The translations under genes and the position numbers were made by a program. The notes under the pieces are model-generated. The model worked only from the letters and a program-made list of their open reading frames with translations, was not told where the DNA came from and did not search any database. From Sipunculus nudus (lineage: Eukaryota > Annelida > Sipuncula > Golfingiida > Sipunculidae), in the NCBI GenBank assembly GCA_026874595.1, contig CM049319.1, positions 67,977,917 through 68,041,916 of the forward strand: a stretch of 64,000 nucleotides of DNA, written 5' to 3'. The stretch's first letter is position 1. Each line of letters starts with the position of its first letter. Below, piece after piece: positions 24,200-36,501 of this stretch.

Positions 24200-25382
24200 A
24201 TAGGAAAGTGAACCTCGTTGTTGAACCGTGCCACCCTGTAGAGCATAGGAAAGTGAACCTCGTATATGAACCGTTCCGCCGAGTAGAGCATAGGAAAGTG
24301 AACCTCGTATATGAACCGTGCCACCGAGTAGAGCATAGGAAAGTGAACCTCGTTGTTGAACCGTGCCACCGAGTAGAGCATAGGTAAGTGAACCTCGTTC
24401 TTAAACCATTCCGCCATGTAAGGCAGAGGACAGTGAATCTGGTTGTCGAACCGTGCCGCCGTGTAGAGCATAGGAAAGTGAATCTCGTTGTTGAACCGTG
24501 CCGCCGTGTAGAGGATATGAAAGTGAACCTCGTATATGAACCGTGCCACCGAGTAGAGCATAGGAGAGTGAATCTCGTTGTTGAACCGTGCCGCCGTGTA
24601 GAGGATATGAAAGTGAACCTCGTATGTGAACCTTGCCACCGTGTAGAGCATAGGAAAGTGAACCTCGTATATGAACCGTTCACCCATGTAGAGCATAGGA
24701 GAGTGAACCTCGTATGTGAACCGTGCCACCGTGTAGAGCATAGGAAAGTGAACCTCGTATATGAACCGTTCAGCCATGAAGAGCATAGGAGAGTGAACCT
24801 CGTATATGAACAGTGCCGCCATGTAGAGCATAGGAAAGTGAACCTCGTATATTAACCGTTCCGCCGAGTAGAGCATAGGAAAGTGAACCTCGTATCTGAA
24901 CCGTGCCACCGTGTAGAGCATAGGAAAGTGAACCTCGTTGTTGAACCGTGCCACCCTGTAGAGCATAGGAAAGTGAACCTCGTATATGAACCGTTCCGCC
25001 GAATAGAGCATAGGAAAGTGAACCTCGTATATGAATCCTGCCACCGTGTAGAGCATAGGAAAGTGAACCTCGTTGTTGAACCGTGCCACCCTGTAGAGCA
25101 TAGGAGAGTGAACCTCGTATGTGAACCTTGCCGCCGTGTAGAGCATAGGAAAGTGAACCTCGTTGTTGAACCGTGCCACCGTGTAGAGCATAGGAAAGTG
25201 AACCTCTTATATGAACCGTGCCACCCTGTAGTGCATAGGAAAATGAACCTCGTATATGAACCGTGCCACCGAGTAGAGCATAGGAAAGTGAACCTCGTAT
25301 ATGAACCGTTCAGCCATGTAGAGCATAGGAGAGTGAACCTCGTATGTGAACCGTGCCGCCGTGTAGAGCATAGGAGAGTGAA
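24200..25382. repeat. Source block for 48851-50033
   Basis: Contains the T-allele Omega and the first part of an A unit. It matches 48851-50033 at offset 24,651 and ends where the two sequences diverge at AACCTC against AATCTC. A private CACCCATG variant near 24682 is CAGCCATG in the other copy. Confidence 0.8.
24374..24463 (+). repeat. Omega landmark, T allele (CTTAAACC, GGACAGTG)
   Basis: Rare third allele of the Omega pair. The preceding monomer also carries GGTAAGTG instead of GGAAAGTG. It lies just before the 25-monomer A/B HOR begins, as do its only two other copies at 49025 and 60131, so it marks the Omega-type to A/B-type boundary. Confidence 0.9.
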
Positions 25383-26016
25383 CCTCGTATGTGAACCGTG
25401 CCGCCGTGTAGAGGATATGAAAGTGAACCTCGTTGTTGAACCGTGCCACCGAGTAGAGGATATGAAAGTGAACCTCGTATGTGAACCGTGCCGCCGTGTA
25501 GAGGATATGAAAGTGAACCTCGTATATGAACCGTGCCACCGAGTAGAGCATAGGAAAGTGAATCTCGTTGTTGAACCGTGCCGCCGTGTAGAGGATATGA
25601 AAGTGAACCTCGTATGTGAACCGTGCCAACGAGTAGAGCATAGGAAAGTCAATCTCGTTGTTGAACCGTGCCACCCTGTCGAGCATAGGAAAGTGAACCT
25701 CGTATATGAACCGTTCCGCCGAGTAGAGCATAGGAAAGTGAACCTCGTATATGAACCGTGCCACCGTGTAGAGCATAGGAAAGTGAACCTCGTATATGAA
25801 CCGTTCAGCCATGTAGAGCATAGGAGAGTGAACCTCGTATGTGAACCGTGCCGCCGTGTAGAGCATAGGAAAGTGAACCTCGTATATGAACCGTTCAGCC
25901 ATGAAGAGCATAGGAGAGTGAACCTCGTATATGAACAGTGCCGCCATGTAGAGCATAGGAAAGTGAACCTCGTATATTAACCGTTCCGCCGAGTAGAGCA
26001 TAGGAAAGTGAACCTC
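24892..26016. repeat. A/B HOR unit, A form, 1,125 bp
   Basis: Begins at the GTATCTG marker. It carries CTGTAGTGCATAGG, which defines form A. Private change GAATCCTGCC near 25033 is shared with 60649 onward only. Confidence 0.8.
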
Positions 26017-26376
26017 GTATCTGAACCGTGCCACCGTGTAGAGCATAGGAAAGTGAACCTCGTATATGAACCGTGCCACCCTGTAGAGCATAGGAAAGTG
26101 AACCTCGTATATGAACCGTTCCGCCGAATAGAGCATAGGAAAGTGAACCTCGTATATGAACCGTTCACCCATGTAGAGCATAGGAGAGTGAACCTCGTAT
26201 GTGAACCGTGCCACCGTGTAGAGCATAGGAAAGTGAACCTCGTATATGAACCGTTCAGCCATGAAGAGCATAGGAGAGTGAACCTCGTATATGAACAGTG
26301 CCGCCATGTAGAGCATAGGAAAGTGAACCTCGTATATTAACCGTTCCGCCGAGTAGAGCATAGGAAAGTGAACCTC
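26017..26376. repeat. A/B HOR, truncated unit of 8 monomers (360 bp)
   Basis: Two GTATCTG markers only 360 bp apart; the centre of the unit is deleted, joining its start to a CACCCATG monomer as in the block before 24855. The same truncated unit recurs at 61774-62133. Confidence 0.8.
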
Positions 26377-27366
26377 GTATCTGAACCGTGCCACCGTGTA
26401 GAGCATAGGAAAGTGAACCTCGTTGTTGAACCGTGCCACCCTGTAGAGCATAGGAAAGTGAACCTCGTATATGAACCGTTCCGCCGAATAGAGCATAGGA
26501 AAGTGAACCTCGTATATGAACCCTGCCACCGTGTAGAGCATAGGAAAGTGAAGCTCGTTGTTGAACCGTGCCACCCTGTAGAGCATAGGAGAGTGAACCT
26601 CGTATGTGAACCTTGCCGCCGTGTAGAGCATAGGAAAGTGAACCTCGTTGTTGAACCGTGCCACCGTGTAGAGCATAGGAAAGTGAACCTCTTATATGAA
26701 CCGTGCCACCCTGTAGTGCATAGGAAAATGAACCTCGTATATGAACCGTGCCACCGAGTAGAGCATAGGAAAGTGAACCTCGTATATGAACCGTTCAGCC
26801 ATGTAGAGCATAGGAGAGTGAACCTCGTATGTGAACCGTGCCGCCGTGTAGAGGATATGAAAGTGAACCTCGTATATGAACCGTGCCACCGAGTAGAGCA
26901 TAGGAAAGTGAATCTCGTTGTTGAACCGTGCCGCCGTGTAGAGGATATGAAAGTGAACCTCGTATGTGAACCGTGCCAACGAGTAGAGCATAGGAAAGTC
27001 AATCTCGTTGTTGAACCGTGCCACCCTGTCGAGCATAGGAAAGTGAACCTCGTATATGAACCGTTCCGCCGAGTAGAGCATAGGAAAGTGAACCTCGTAT
27101 ATGAACCGTGCCACCGTGTAGAGCATAGGAAAGTGAACCTCGTATATGAACCGTTCAGCCATGTAGAGCATAGGAGAGTGAACCTCGTATGTGAACCGTG
27201 CCGCCGTGTAGAGCATAGGAAAGTGAACCTCGTATATGAACCGTTCAGCCATGAAGAGCATAGGAGAGTGAACCTCGTATATGAACAGTGCCGCCATGTA
27301 GAGCATAGGAAAGTGAACCTCGTATATTAACCGTTCCGCCGAGTAGAGCATAGGAAAGTGAACCTC
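26377..27366. repeat. A/B HOR unit, A form with 3 monomers missing (990 bp)
   Basis: Form A marker present. It lacks 135 bp compared with the homologous unit at 62134. A private GAAGCTCG change lies near 26552. Confidence 0.8.
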
Positions 27367-28491
27367 GTATCTGAACCGTGCCACCGTGTAGAGCATAGGA
27401 AAGTGAACCTCGTATATGAACCGTGCCACCCTGTAGAGCATAGGAAAGTGAACCTCGTATATGAACCGTTCCGCCGAATAGAGCATAGGAAAGTGAACCT
27501 CGTATATGAACCCTGCCACCGTGTAAAGCATAGGAAAGTGAAACTCGTTGTTGAACCGTGCCACCCTGTAGAGCATAGGAGAGTAAACCTCGTATGTGAA
27601 CCTTGCCGCCGTGTAGAGCATAGGAAAGTGAACCTCGTTGTTGAACCGTGCCACCCTGTAGAGCATAGGAGAGTGAACCTCGTATGTGAACCTTGCCGCC
27701 GTGTAGAGCATAGGAAAGTGAACCTCATTGTTGAACCGTGCCACCGTGTAGAGCATAGGAAAGTGAACCTCTTATATGAACCGTGCCACCCTGTAGAGCA
27801 TAGGAAAATGAACCTCGTATATGAACCGTGCCACCGAGTAGAGCATAGGAAAGTGAACCTCGTATATGAACCGTTCAGCCATGTAGAGCATAGGAGAGTG
27901 AACCTCGTATGTGAACCGTGCCGCCGTGTAGAGCATAGGAGAGTGAACCTCGTATGTGAACCGTGCCGCCGTGTAGAGGATATGAAAGTGAACCTCGTTG
28001 TTGAACCGTGCCAGCGAGTAGAGGATATGAAAGTGAACCTCGTATGTGAACCGTGCCGCCGTGTAGAGGATATGAAAGTGAACCTCGTATATGAACCGTG
28101 CCACCGAGTAGAGCATAGGAAAGTGAATCTCGTTGTTGAACCGTGCCGCCGTGTAGAGGATATGAAAGTGAACCTCGTATGTGAACCGTGCCAACGAGTA
28201 GAGCATAGGAAAGTCAATCTCGTTGTTGAACCGTGCCACCCTGTCGAGCATAGGAAAGTGAACCTCGTATATGAACCGTTCCGCCGAGTAGAGCATAGGA
28301 AAGTGAACCTCGTATGTGAACCGTGCCAACGAGTAGAGCATAGGAAAGTCAATCTCGTTGTTGAACCGTGCCACCCTGTCGAGCATAGGAGAGTGAACCT
28401 CGTATATGAACAGTGCCGCCATGTAGAGCATAGGAAAGTGAACCTCGTATATTAACCGTTCCGCCGAGTAGAGCATAGGAAAGTGAACCTC
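27367..28491. repeat. A/B HOR unit, B form, recombinant end
   Basis: Carries form B markers GTGTAAAGCATAGG, GAGAGTAAACC and CCTCATTGTTG. The last quarter repeats the GTCAATCTC and CTGTCGAGC monomers twice (near 28213 and 28349), an internal exchange that leaves the length at 1,125 bp despite the extra dimer of form B. Confidence 0.78.
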
Positions 28492-29616
28492 GTATCTGAA
28501 CCGTGCCACCGTGTAGAGCATAGGAAAGTGAACCTCGTTGTTGAACCGTGCCACCCTGTAGAGCATAGGAAAGTGAACCTCGTATATGAACCGTTCCGCC
28601 GAATAGAGCATAGGAAAGTGAACCTCGTATATGAACCCTGCCACCGTGTAGAGCATAGGAAAGTGAACCTCGTTGTTGAACCGTGCCACCCTGTAGAGCA
28701 TAGGAGAGTGAACCTCGTATGTGAACCTTGCCGCCGTGTAGAGCATAGGAAAGTGAACCTCGTTGTTGAACCGTGCCACCGTGTAGAGCATAGGAAAGTG
28801 AACCTCTTATATGAACCGTGCCACCCTGTAGTGCATAGGAAAATGAACCTCGTATATGAACCGTGCCACCGAGTAGAGCATAGGAAAGTGAACCTCGTAT
28901 ATGAACCGTTCAGCCATGTAGAGCATAGGAGAGTGAACCTCGTATGTGAACCGTGCCGCCGTGTAGAGCATAGGAGAGTGAACCTCGTATGTGAACCGTG
29001 CCGCCGTGTAGAGGATATGAAAGTGAACCTCGTTGTTGAACCGTGCCACCGAGTAGAGGATATGAAAGTGAACCTCGTATGTGAACCGTGCCGCCGTGTA
29101 GAGGATATGAAAGTGAACCTCGTATATGAACCGTGCCACCGAGTAGAGCATAGGAAAGTGAATCTCGTTGTTGAACCGTGCCGCCGTGTAGAGGATATGA
29201 AAGTGAACCTCGTATGTGAACCGTGCCAACGAGTAGAGCATAGGAAAGTCAATCTCGTTGTTGAACCGTGCCACCCTGTCGAGCATAGGAAAGTGAACCT
29301 CGTATATGAACCGTTCCGCCGAGTAGAGCATAGGAAAGTGAACCTCGTATATGAACCGTGCCACCGTGTAGAGCATAGGAAAGTGAACCTCGTATATGAA
29401 CCGTTCAGCCATGTAGAGCATAGGAGAGTGAACCTCGTATGTGAACCGTGCCGCCGTGTAGAGCATAGGAAAGTGAACCTCGTATATGAACCGTTCAGCC
29501 ATGAAGAGCATAGGAGAGTGAACCTCGTATATGAACAGTGCCGCCATGTAGAGCATAGGAAAGTGAACCTCGTATATTAACCGTTCCGCCGAGTAGAGCA
29601 TAGGAAAGTGAACCTC
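28492..29616. repeat. A/B HOR unit, A form, 1,125 bp
   Basis: Its forward-frame translation is indistinguishable from units at 30922, 35377 and 62134, so these four are nearly identical and recently homogenised although 35377 and 62134 are 27 kb apart. Confidence 0.82.
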
Positions 29617-30921
29617 GTATCTGAACCGTGCCACCGTGTAGAGCATAGGAAAGTGAACCTCGTATATGAACCGTGCCACCCTGTAGAGCATAGGAAAGTG
29701 AACCTCGTATATGAACCGTTCCGCCGAATAGAGCATAGGAAAGTGAACCTCGTATATGAACCCTGCCACCGTGTAAAGCATAGGAAAGTGAACCTCGTTG
29801 TTGAACCGTGCCACCCTGTAGAGCATAGGAGAGTAAACCTCGTATGTGAACCTTGCCGCCGTGTAGAGCATAGGAAAGTGAACCTCGTTGTTGAACCGTG
29901 CCACCCTGTAGAGCATAGGAGAGTGAACCTCGTATGTGAACCTTGCCGCCGTGTAGAGCATAGGAAAGTGAACCTCATTGTTGAACCGTGCCACCGTGTA
30001 GAGCATAGGAAAGTGAACCTCTTATATGAACCGTGCCACCCTGTAGAGCATAGGAAAATGAACCTCGTATATGAACCGTGCCACCGAGTAGAGCATAGGA
30101 AAGTGAACCTCGTATATGAACCGTTCAGCCATGTAGAGCATAGGAGAGTGAACCTCGTATGTGAACCGTGCCGCCGTGTAGAGCATAGGAGAGTGAACCT
30201 CGTATGTGAACCGTGCCGCCGTGTAGAGGATATGAAAGTGAACCTCGTTGTTGAACCGTGCCACCGAGTAGAGGATATGAAAGTGAACCTCGTATGTGAA
30301 CCGTGCCGCCGTGTAGAGGATATGAAAGTGAACCTCGTATATGAACCGTGCCACCGAGTAGAGCATAGGAAAGTGAATCTCGTTGTTGAACCGTGCCGCC
30401 GTGTAGAGGATATGAAAGTGAACCTCGTATGTGAACCGTGCCACCGAGTAGAGCATAGGAAAGTCAATCTCGTTGTTGAACCGTGCCACCCTGTCGAGCA
30501 TAGGAAAGTGAACCTCGTATATGAACCGTTCCGCCGAGTAGAGCATAGGAAAGTGAACCTCGTATATGAACCGTGCCACCGTGTAGAGCATAGGAAAGTG
30601 AAAATCGTTGTTGAACCGTGCCACCGAGTAGAGGATATGAAAGTGAACCTCGTATGTGAACCGTGCCGCCGTGTAGAGCATAGGAAAGTGAACCTCGTAT
30701 ATGAACCGTTCAGCCATGAAGAGCATAGGAGAGTGAACCTCGTATATGAACAGTGCCGCCATGTAGAGCATAGGAAAGTGAACCTCGTATATGAACCGTT
30801 CAGCCATGAAGAGCATAGGAGAGTGAACCTCGTATATGAACAGTGCCGCCATGTAGAGCATAGGAAAGTGAACCTCGTATATTAACCGTTCCGCCGAGTA
30901 GAGCATAGGAAAGTGAACCTC
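29617..30921. repeat. A/B HOR unit, B form, 29 monomers (1,305 bp)
   Basis: Form B start, then GAAAATCGTTG near 30600, a marker otherwise found in Omega-N domains, and a doubled CATGAAGAGCATAGG dimer (near 30713 and 30806). A hybrid of B-type and domain-1-type sequence. Confidence 0.8.
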
Positions 30922-32046
30922 GTATCTGAACCGTGCCACCGTGTAGAGCATAGGAAAGTGAACCTCGTTGTTGAACCGTGCCACCCTGTAGAGCATAGGA
31001 AAGTGAACCTCGTATATGAACCGTTCCGCCGAATAGAGCATAGGAAAGTGAACCTCGTATATGAACCCTGCCACCGTGTAGAGCATAGGAAAGTGAACCT
31101 CGTTGTTGAACCGTGCCACCCTGTAGAGCATAGGAGAGTGAACCTCGTATGTGAACCTTGCCGCCGTGTAGAGCATAGGAAAGTGAACCTCGTTGTTGAA
31201 CCGTGCCACCGTGTAGAGCATAGGAAAGTGAACCTCTTATATGAACCGTGCCACCCTGTAGTGCATAGGAAAATGAACCTCGTATATGAACCGTGCCACC
31301 GAGTAGAGCATAGGAAAGTGAACCTCGTATATGAACCGTTCAGCCATGTAGAGCATAGGAGAGTGAACCTCGTATGTGAACCGTGCCGCCGTGTAGAGCA
31401 TAGGAGAGTGAACCTCGTATGTGAACCGTGCCGCCGTGTAGAGGATATGAAAGTGAACCTCGTTGTTGAACCGTGCCACCGAGTAGAGGATATGAAAGTG
31501 AACCTCGTATGTGAACCGTGCCGCCGTGTAGAGGATATGAAAGTGAACCTCGTATATGAACCGTGCCACCGAGTAGAGCATAGGAAAGTGAATCTCGTTG
31601 TTGAACCGTGCCGCCGTGTAGAGGATATGAAAGTGAACCTCGTATGTGAACCGTGCCAACGAGTAGAGCATAGGAAAGTCAATCTCGTTGTTGAACCGTG
31701 CCACCCTGTCGAGCATAGGAAAGTGAACCTCGTATATGAACCGTTCCGCCGAGTAGAGCATAGGAAAGTGAACCTCGTATATGAACCGTGCCACCGTGTA
31801 GAGCATAGGAAAGTGAACCTCGTATATGAACCGTTCAGCCATGTAGAGCATAGGAGAGTGAACCTCGTATGTGAACCGTGCCGCCGTGTAGAGCATAGGA
31901 AAGTGAACCTCGTATATGAACCGTTCAGCCATGAAGAGCATAGGAGAGTGAACCTCGTATATGAACAGTGCCGCCATGTAGAGCATAGGAAAGTGAACCT
32001 CGTATATTAACCGTTCCGCCGAGTAGAGCATAGGAAAGTGAACCTC
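30922..32046. repeat. A/B HOR unit, A form, 1,125 bp
   Basis: Same as the unit at 28492 in all class variants seen. Confidence 0.82.
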
Positions 32047-33200
32047 GTATCTGAACCGTGCCACCGTGTAGAGCATAGGAAAGTGAACCTCGTATATGAA
32101 CCGTGCCACCCTGTAGAGCATAGGAAAGTGAACCTCGTATATGAACCGTTCCGCCGAATAGAGCATAGGAAAGTTAACCTCGTATATGAACCCTGCCACC
32201 GTGTAAAGCATAGGAAAGTGAACCTCGTTGTTGAACCGTGCCACCCTGTAGAGCATAGGAGAGTAAACCTCGTATGTGAACCTTGCCGCCGTGTAGAGCA
32301 TAGGAAAGTGAACCTCGTTGTTGAACCGTGCCACCCTGTAGAGCATAGGAGAGTGAACCTCGTATGTGAACCTTGCCGCCGTGTAGAGCATAGGAAAGTG
32401 AACCTCATTGTTGAACCGTGCCACCGTGTAGAGCATAGGAAAGTGAACCTCTTATATGAACCGTGCCACCCTGTAGAGCATAGGAAAATGAACCTCGTAT
32501 ATGAACCGTGCCACCGAGTAGAGCATAGGAAAGTGAACCTCGTATATGAACCGTTCAGCCATGTAGAGCATAGGAGAGTGAACCTCGTATGTGAACCGTG
32601 CCGCCGTGTAGAGCATAGGAGAGTGAACCTCGTATGTGAACCGTGCCGCCGTGTAGAGGATATGAAAGTGAACCTCGTTGTTGAACCGTGCCACCGAGTA
32701 GAGGATATGAAAGTGAACCTCGTATGTGAACCGTGCCGCCGTGTAGAGGATATGAAAGTGAACCTCGTATATGAACCGTGCCACCGAGTAGAGCATAGGA
32801 AAGTGAATCTCGTTGTTGAACCGTGCCGCCGTGTAGAGGATATGAAAGTGAACCTCGTATGTGAACCGTGCCACCGAGTAGAGCATAGGAAAGTCAATCT
32901 CGTTGTTGAACCGTGCCACCCTGTCGAGCATAGGAAAGTGAACCTCGTATATGAACCGTTCCGCCGAGTAGAGCATAGGAAAGTGAACCTCGTATATGAA
33001 CCGTGCCACCGTGTAGAGCATAGGAAAGTGAAAATCGTTGTTGAACCGTGCCACCGAGTAGAGGATATGAAAGTGAACCTCGTATTTGAACCGTGCCGCC
33101 GTGTAGAGGATATGAAAGTGAACCTCGCATGTGAACCGGACCGCCGTGTAGAGGATATGAAAGTGAACCTCGTATATGAACCGTGCCACCGAGTATGGCA
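32047..33200. repeat. A/B HOR unit, B form, passing into domain 5
   Basis: Form B markers are present (GAGAGTAAACC near 32263, CCTCATTGTTG near 32403). Downstream it continues into GAAAATCG and CGCATGTG monomers of the Omega-N type rather than closing as a 25-monomer unit. A CGGACCGCC variant near 33138 and GAGTATGGCATAGG near 33192 are private. Confidence 0.72.
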
Positions 33201-35376
33201 TAGGAAAGTGAACCTCGTATATGAACCGTTCAGCCATGTAGAGCATAGGAGAGTGAACCTCGTATGTGAACCGTGCCGCCGTGTAGAGCATAGGAAAGTG
33301 AACCTCGTATATGAACCGTTCAGCCATGTAGAGCATAGGAGGGTGAACCTCGTATGTGAACCGTGCCGCCGTGTAGAGCATAGGAAAGTGAACCTCGTAT
33401 ATGAACCGTTCAGCCATGTAGAGCATAGGAGAGTGAACCTCGTATGTGAACCGTGCCGCCGTGTAGAGCATGGGAGAGTGAACCTCGTATGTAAACCGTG
33501 CCGCCGTGTAGAGCATGGGAGAGTGAACCTCGTTGTTGAACCGTTCCACCCTGTAGAGCATAGGAAAGTGAACCTCATATATGAACCGTTCCGCCGAGTA
33601 GAGCATAGGAAAGTGAACCTCGTATATGAACTGTGCCACCGTGTAGAGCATAGGAAATTGAACCTCGTTTTTGAACCGTGCCACCGTGTAGAGCAAAGGA
33701 AAGTGAACCTCGTATATGAACCGTGACACCGTGTAGAGCATAGGAAAGTGAACCTCGTATATGAACCGTGCCACCGTGTAGAGCATAGGAAAGTGAACCT
33801 CGTATATGAACCGTGCCACCCTGTAGAGCATAGGAAAGTGAACCTCGTATATGAACCGTGCCACCCTGTAGAGCATAGGAAAGTGAACCTCGTATATGAA
33901 CCGTTCCGCCGAGTAGAGCATAGGAAAGTGAACCTCGTATATGAACCGTGCCACCGTGTAGAGCATAGGAAAGTGAACCTCGTTGTTGAACCGTGCCACC
34001 GAGTAGAGCATAGGAAAGTGAACCTCGTTCTCAAACCATTCCGCCATGTAAGGCAGAGGACACTGAATCTGGTTGTCGAACCGTGCCACCGAGTGGAGCA
34101 TAGGAAAGTGAATCTCGTTGTTGAACAGTGCCGCCGTGTAGAGGATATGAAAGTGAACCTCGTATATGAACCGTGCCACCGAGTAGAGCATAGGAGAGTG
34201 AATCTCGTTGTTGAACCGTGCCGCCGTGTAGAGGATATGAAAGTGAACCTCGTATGTGAACCGTGCCGCCGTGTAGAGGATATGAAAGTGAACCTCGTAT
34301 ATGAACCGTGCCACCGAGTAGAGCATAGGAAAGTGAACCTCGTATATGAACCGTTCAGCCATGTAGAGCATAGGAGAGTGAACCTCGTATGTGAACCGTG
34401 CCGCCGTGTAGAGCATAGGAAAGTGAACCTCGTATATGAACCGTTCAGCCATGTAGAGCATAGGAGAGTGAACCTCGTATGTGAACCGTGCCGCCGTGTA
34501 GAGCATAGGAAAGTGAACCTCGTATATGAACCGTTCAGCCATGAAGAGCATAGGAGAGTGAACCTCGTATATGAACAGTGCCGCCATGTGAATCATAGGA
34601 AAGTGAACCTCGTATATTAACCGTTTCGCCGAGTAGAGCATAGGAAAGTGAACCTCGTATATGAACCGTGCCACCGTGTAGAGCATAGGAAAGTGAACCT
34701 CGTTGTTGAACCGTGCCACCCTGTAGAGCATAGGAAAGTGAACCTCGTATATGAACCGTTCCGCCGAATAGAGCATAGGAAAGTGAACCTCGTATATGAA
34801 CCCTGCCACCGTGTAGAGCATAGGAAAGTGAACCTCGTTGTTGAACCGTGCCACCCTGTAGAGCATAGGAGAGTGAACCTCGTATGTGAACCTTGCCGCC
34901 GTGTAGAGCATAGGAAAGTGAACCTCGTTGTTGAACCGTGCCACCGTGTAGAGCATATGAAAGTGAACCTCGTATATGAACCGTGCCACCCTGTAGAACA
35001 TAGGAAAATGAACCTCGTATAAGAACCGTGCCACCGAGTAGAGCATAGGAAAGTGAACCTCGTATATGAACCGTTCAGCCATGTAGAGCATAGGAGAGTG
35101 AACCTCGTATGTGAACCGTGCCGCCGTGTAGAGCATAGGAAAGTGAACCTCGTATATGAACCGTTCAGCCATGTAGAGCATAGGAGAGTGAACCTCGTAT
35201 GTGAACCGTGCCACCGTGTAGAGCATAGGAAAGTGAACCTCGTATATGAACCGTTCAGCCATGAAGAGCATAGGAGAGTGAACCTCGTATATGAACAGTG
35301 CCGCCATGTAGAGCATAGGAAAGTGAACCTCGTATATTAACCGTTCCGCCGAGTAGAGCATAGGAAAGTGAACCTC

Positions 35377-36501
35377 GTATCTGAACCGTGCCACCGTGTA
35401 GAGCATAGGAAAGTGAACCTCGTTGTTGAACCGTGCCACCCTGTAGAGCATAGGAAAGTGAACCTCGTATATGAACCGTTCCGCCGAATAGAGCATAGGA
35501 AAGTGAACCTCGTATATGAACCCTGCCACCGTGTAGAGCATAGGAAAGTGAACCTCGTTGTTGAACCGTGCCACCCTGTAGAGCATAGGAGAGTGAACCT
35601 CGTATGTGAACCTTGCCGCCGTGTAGAGCATAGGAAAGTGAACCTCGTTGTTGAACCGTGCCACCGTGTAGAGCATAGGAAAGTGAACCTCTTATATGAA
35701 CCGTGCCACCCTGTAGTGCATAGGAAAATGAACCTCGTATATGAACCGTGCCACCGAGTAGAGCATAGGAAAGTGAACCTCGTATATGAACCGTTCAGCC
35801 ATGTAGAGCATAGGAGAGTGAACCTCGTATGTGAACCGTGCCGCCGTGTAGAGCATAGGAGAGTGAACCTCGTATGTGAACCGTGCCGCCGTGTAGAGGA
35901 TATGAAAGTGAACCTCGTTGTTGAACCGTGCCACCGAGTAGAGGATATGAAAGTGAACCTCGTATGTGAACCGTGCCGCCGTGTAGAGGATATGAAAGTG
36001 AACCTCGTATATGAACCGTGCCACCGAGTAGAGCATAGGAAAGTGAATCTCGTTGTTGAACCGTGCCGCCGTGTAGAGGATATGAAAGTGAACCTCGTAT
36101 GTGAACCGTGCCAACGAGTAGAGCATAGGAAAGTCAATCTCGTTGTTGAACCGTGCCACCCTGTCGAGCATAGGAAAGTGAACCTCGTATATGAACCGTT
36201 CCGCCGAGTAGAGCATAGGAAAGTGAACCTCGTATATGAACCGTGCCACCGTGTAGAGCATAGGAAAGTGAACCTCGTATATGAACCGTTCAGCCATGTA
36301 GAGCATAGGAGAGTGAACCTCGTATGTGAACCGTGCCGCCGTGTAGAGCATAGGAAAGTGAACCTCGTATATGAACCGTTCAGCCATGAAGAGCATAGGA
36401 GAGTGAACCTCGTATATGAACAGTGCCGCCATGTAGAGCATAGGAAAGTGAACCTCGTATATTAACCGTTCCGCCGAGTAGAGCATAGGAAAGTGAACCT
36501 C
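35377..36501. repeat. A/B HOR unit, A form, inside domain 5
   Basis: Full 25-monomer A unit flanked by Omega-N sequence on the left and a B unit on the right; class variants as at 28492. Confidence 0.82.

Larger units (their letters stand above)
14661..24860. repeat. Domain 3: I-allele Omega HORs (26, 28, 36 monomers)
   Basis: Omega I copies at 15362, 16532, 18150, 19317, 20577 and 22195 give spacings of 26, 36, 26, 28 and 36 monomers after allowing for short monomers. Characteristic class variants are CACCAATG, GTAGACCATAGG and GAGATTAGG. The same order of spacings, altered by whole-monomer indels, recurs in domain 8. The last 49 monomers run to the T-allele Omega at 24374; one Omega pair is missing there compared with domain 8. 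Confidence 0.75.
15256..28108. repeat. Segmental duplication, copy 1 (12.85 kb)
   Basis: Matches 50070-64000. Offset is 34,814 at 15.3-17.5 kb, 34,319 at 18.2-21.5 kb, 35,667 at 21.5-23.3 kb, 35,757 at 23.4-26.8 kb and 35,892 at 26.9-28.1 kb. Shared private changes include AAGAACATAGG (15877 and 50692), CCACCGTATAG (16279 and 51093), the 42-bp monomer (18214 and 52533), GCATAAGAAAATG (18937 and 53256) and AGCATAGCAGAG (20106 and 54425). Relative to copy 2 it lacks a 90-bp Omega pair near 23,340 and 135 bp near 26,840. Confidence 0.88.
24861..33200. repeat. Domain 4: 25-monomer A/B higher-order repeat without Omega
   Basis: No Omega occurs between 24400 and 34030. The period is marked by GTATCTGAACC, found only in this family (24892, 26017, 26377, 27367, 28492, 29617, 30922, 32047; also 35377, 36502, 49543, 60649, 61774, 62134, 63259). 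The usual spacing is 1,125 bp (25 monomers). CCTCTTATATG is a second private marker. Two forms alternate: A carries CTGTAGTGCATAGG, B carries GTGTAAAGCATAGG, GAGAGTAAACC and CCTCATTGTTG plus an extra 90-bp dimer. Right boundary approximate. Confidence 0.8.
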
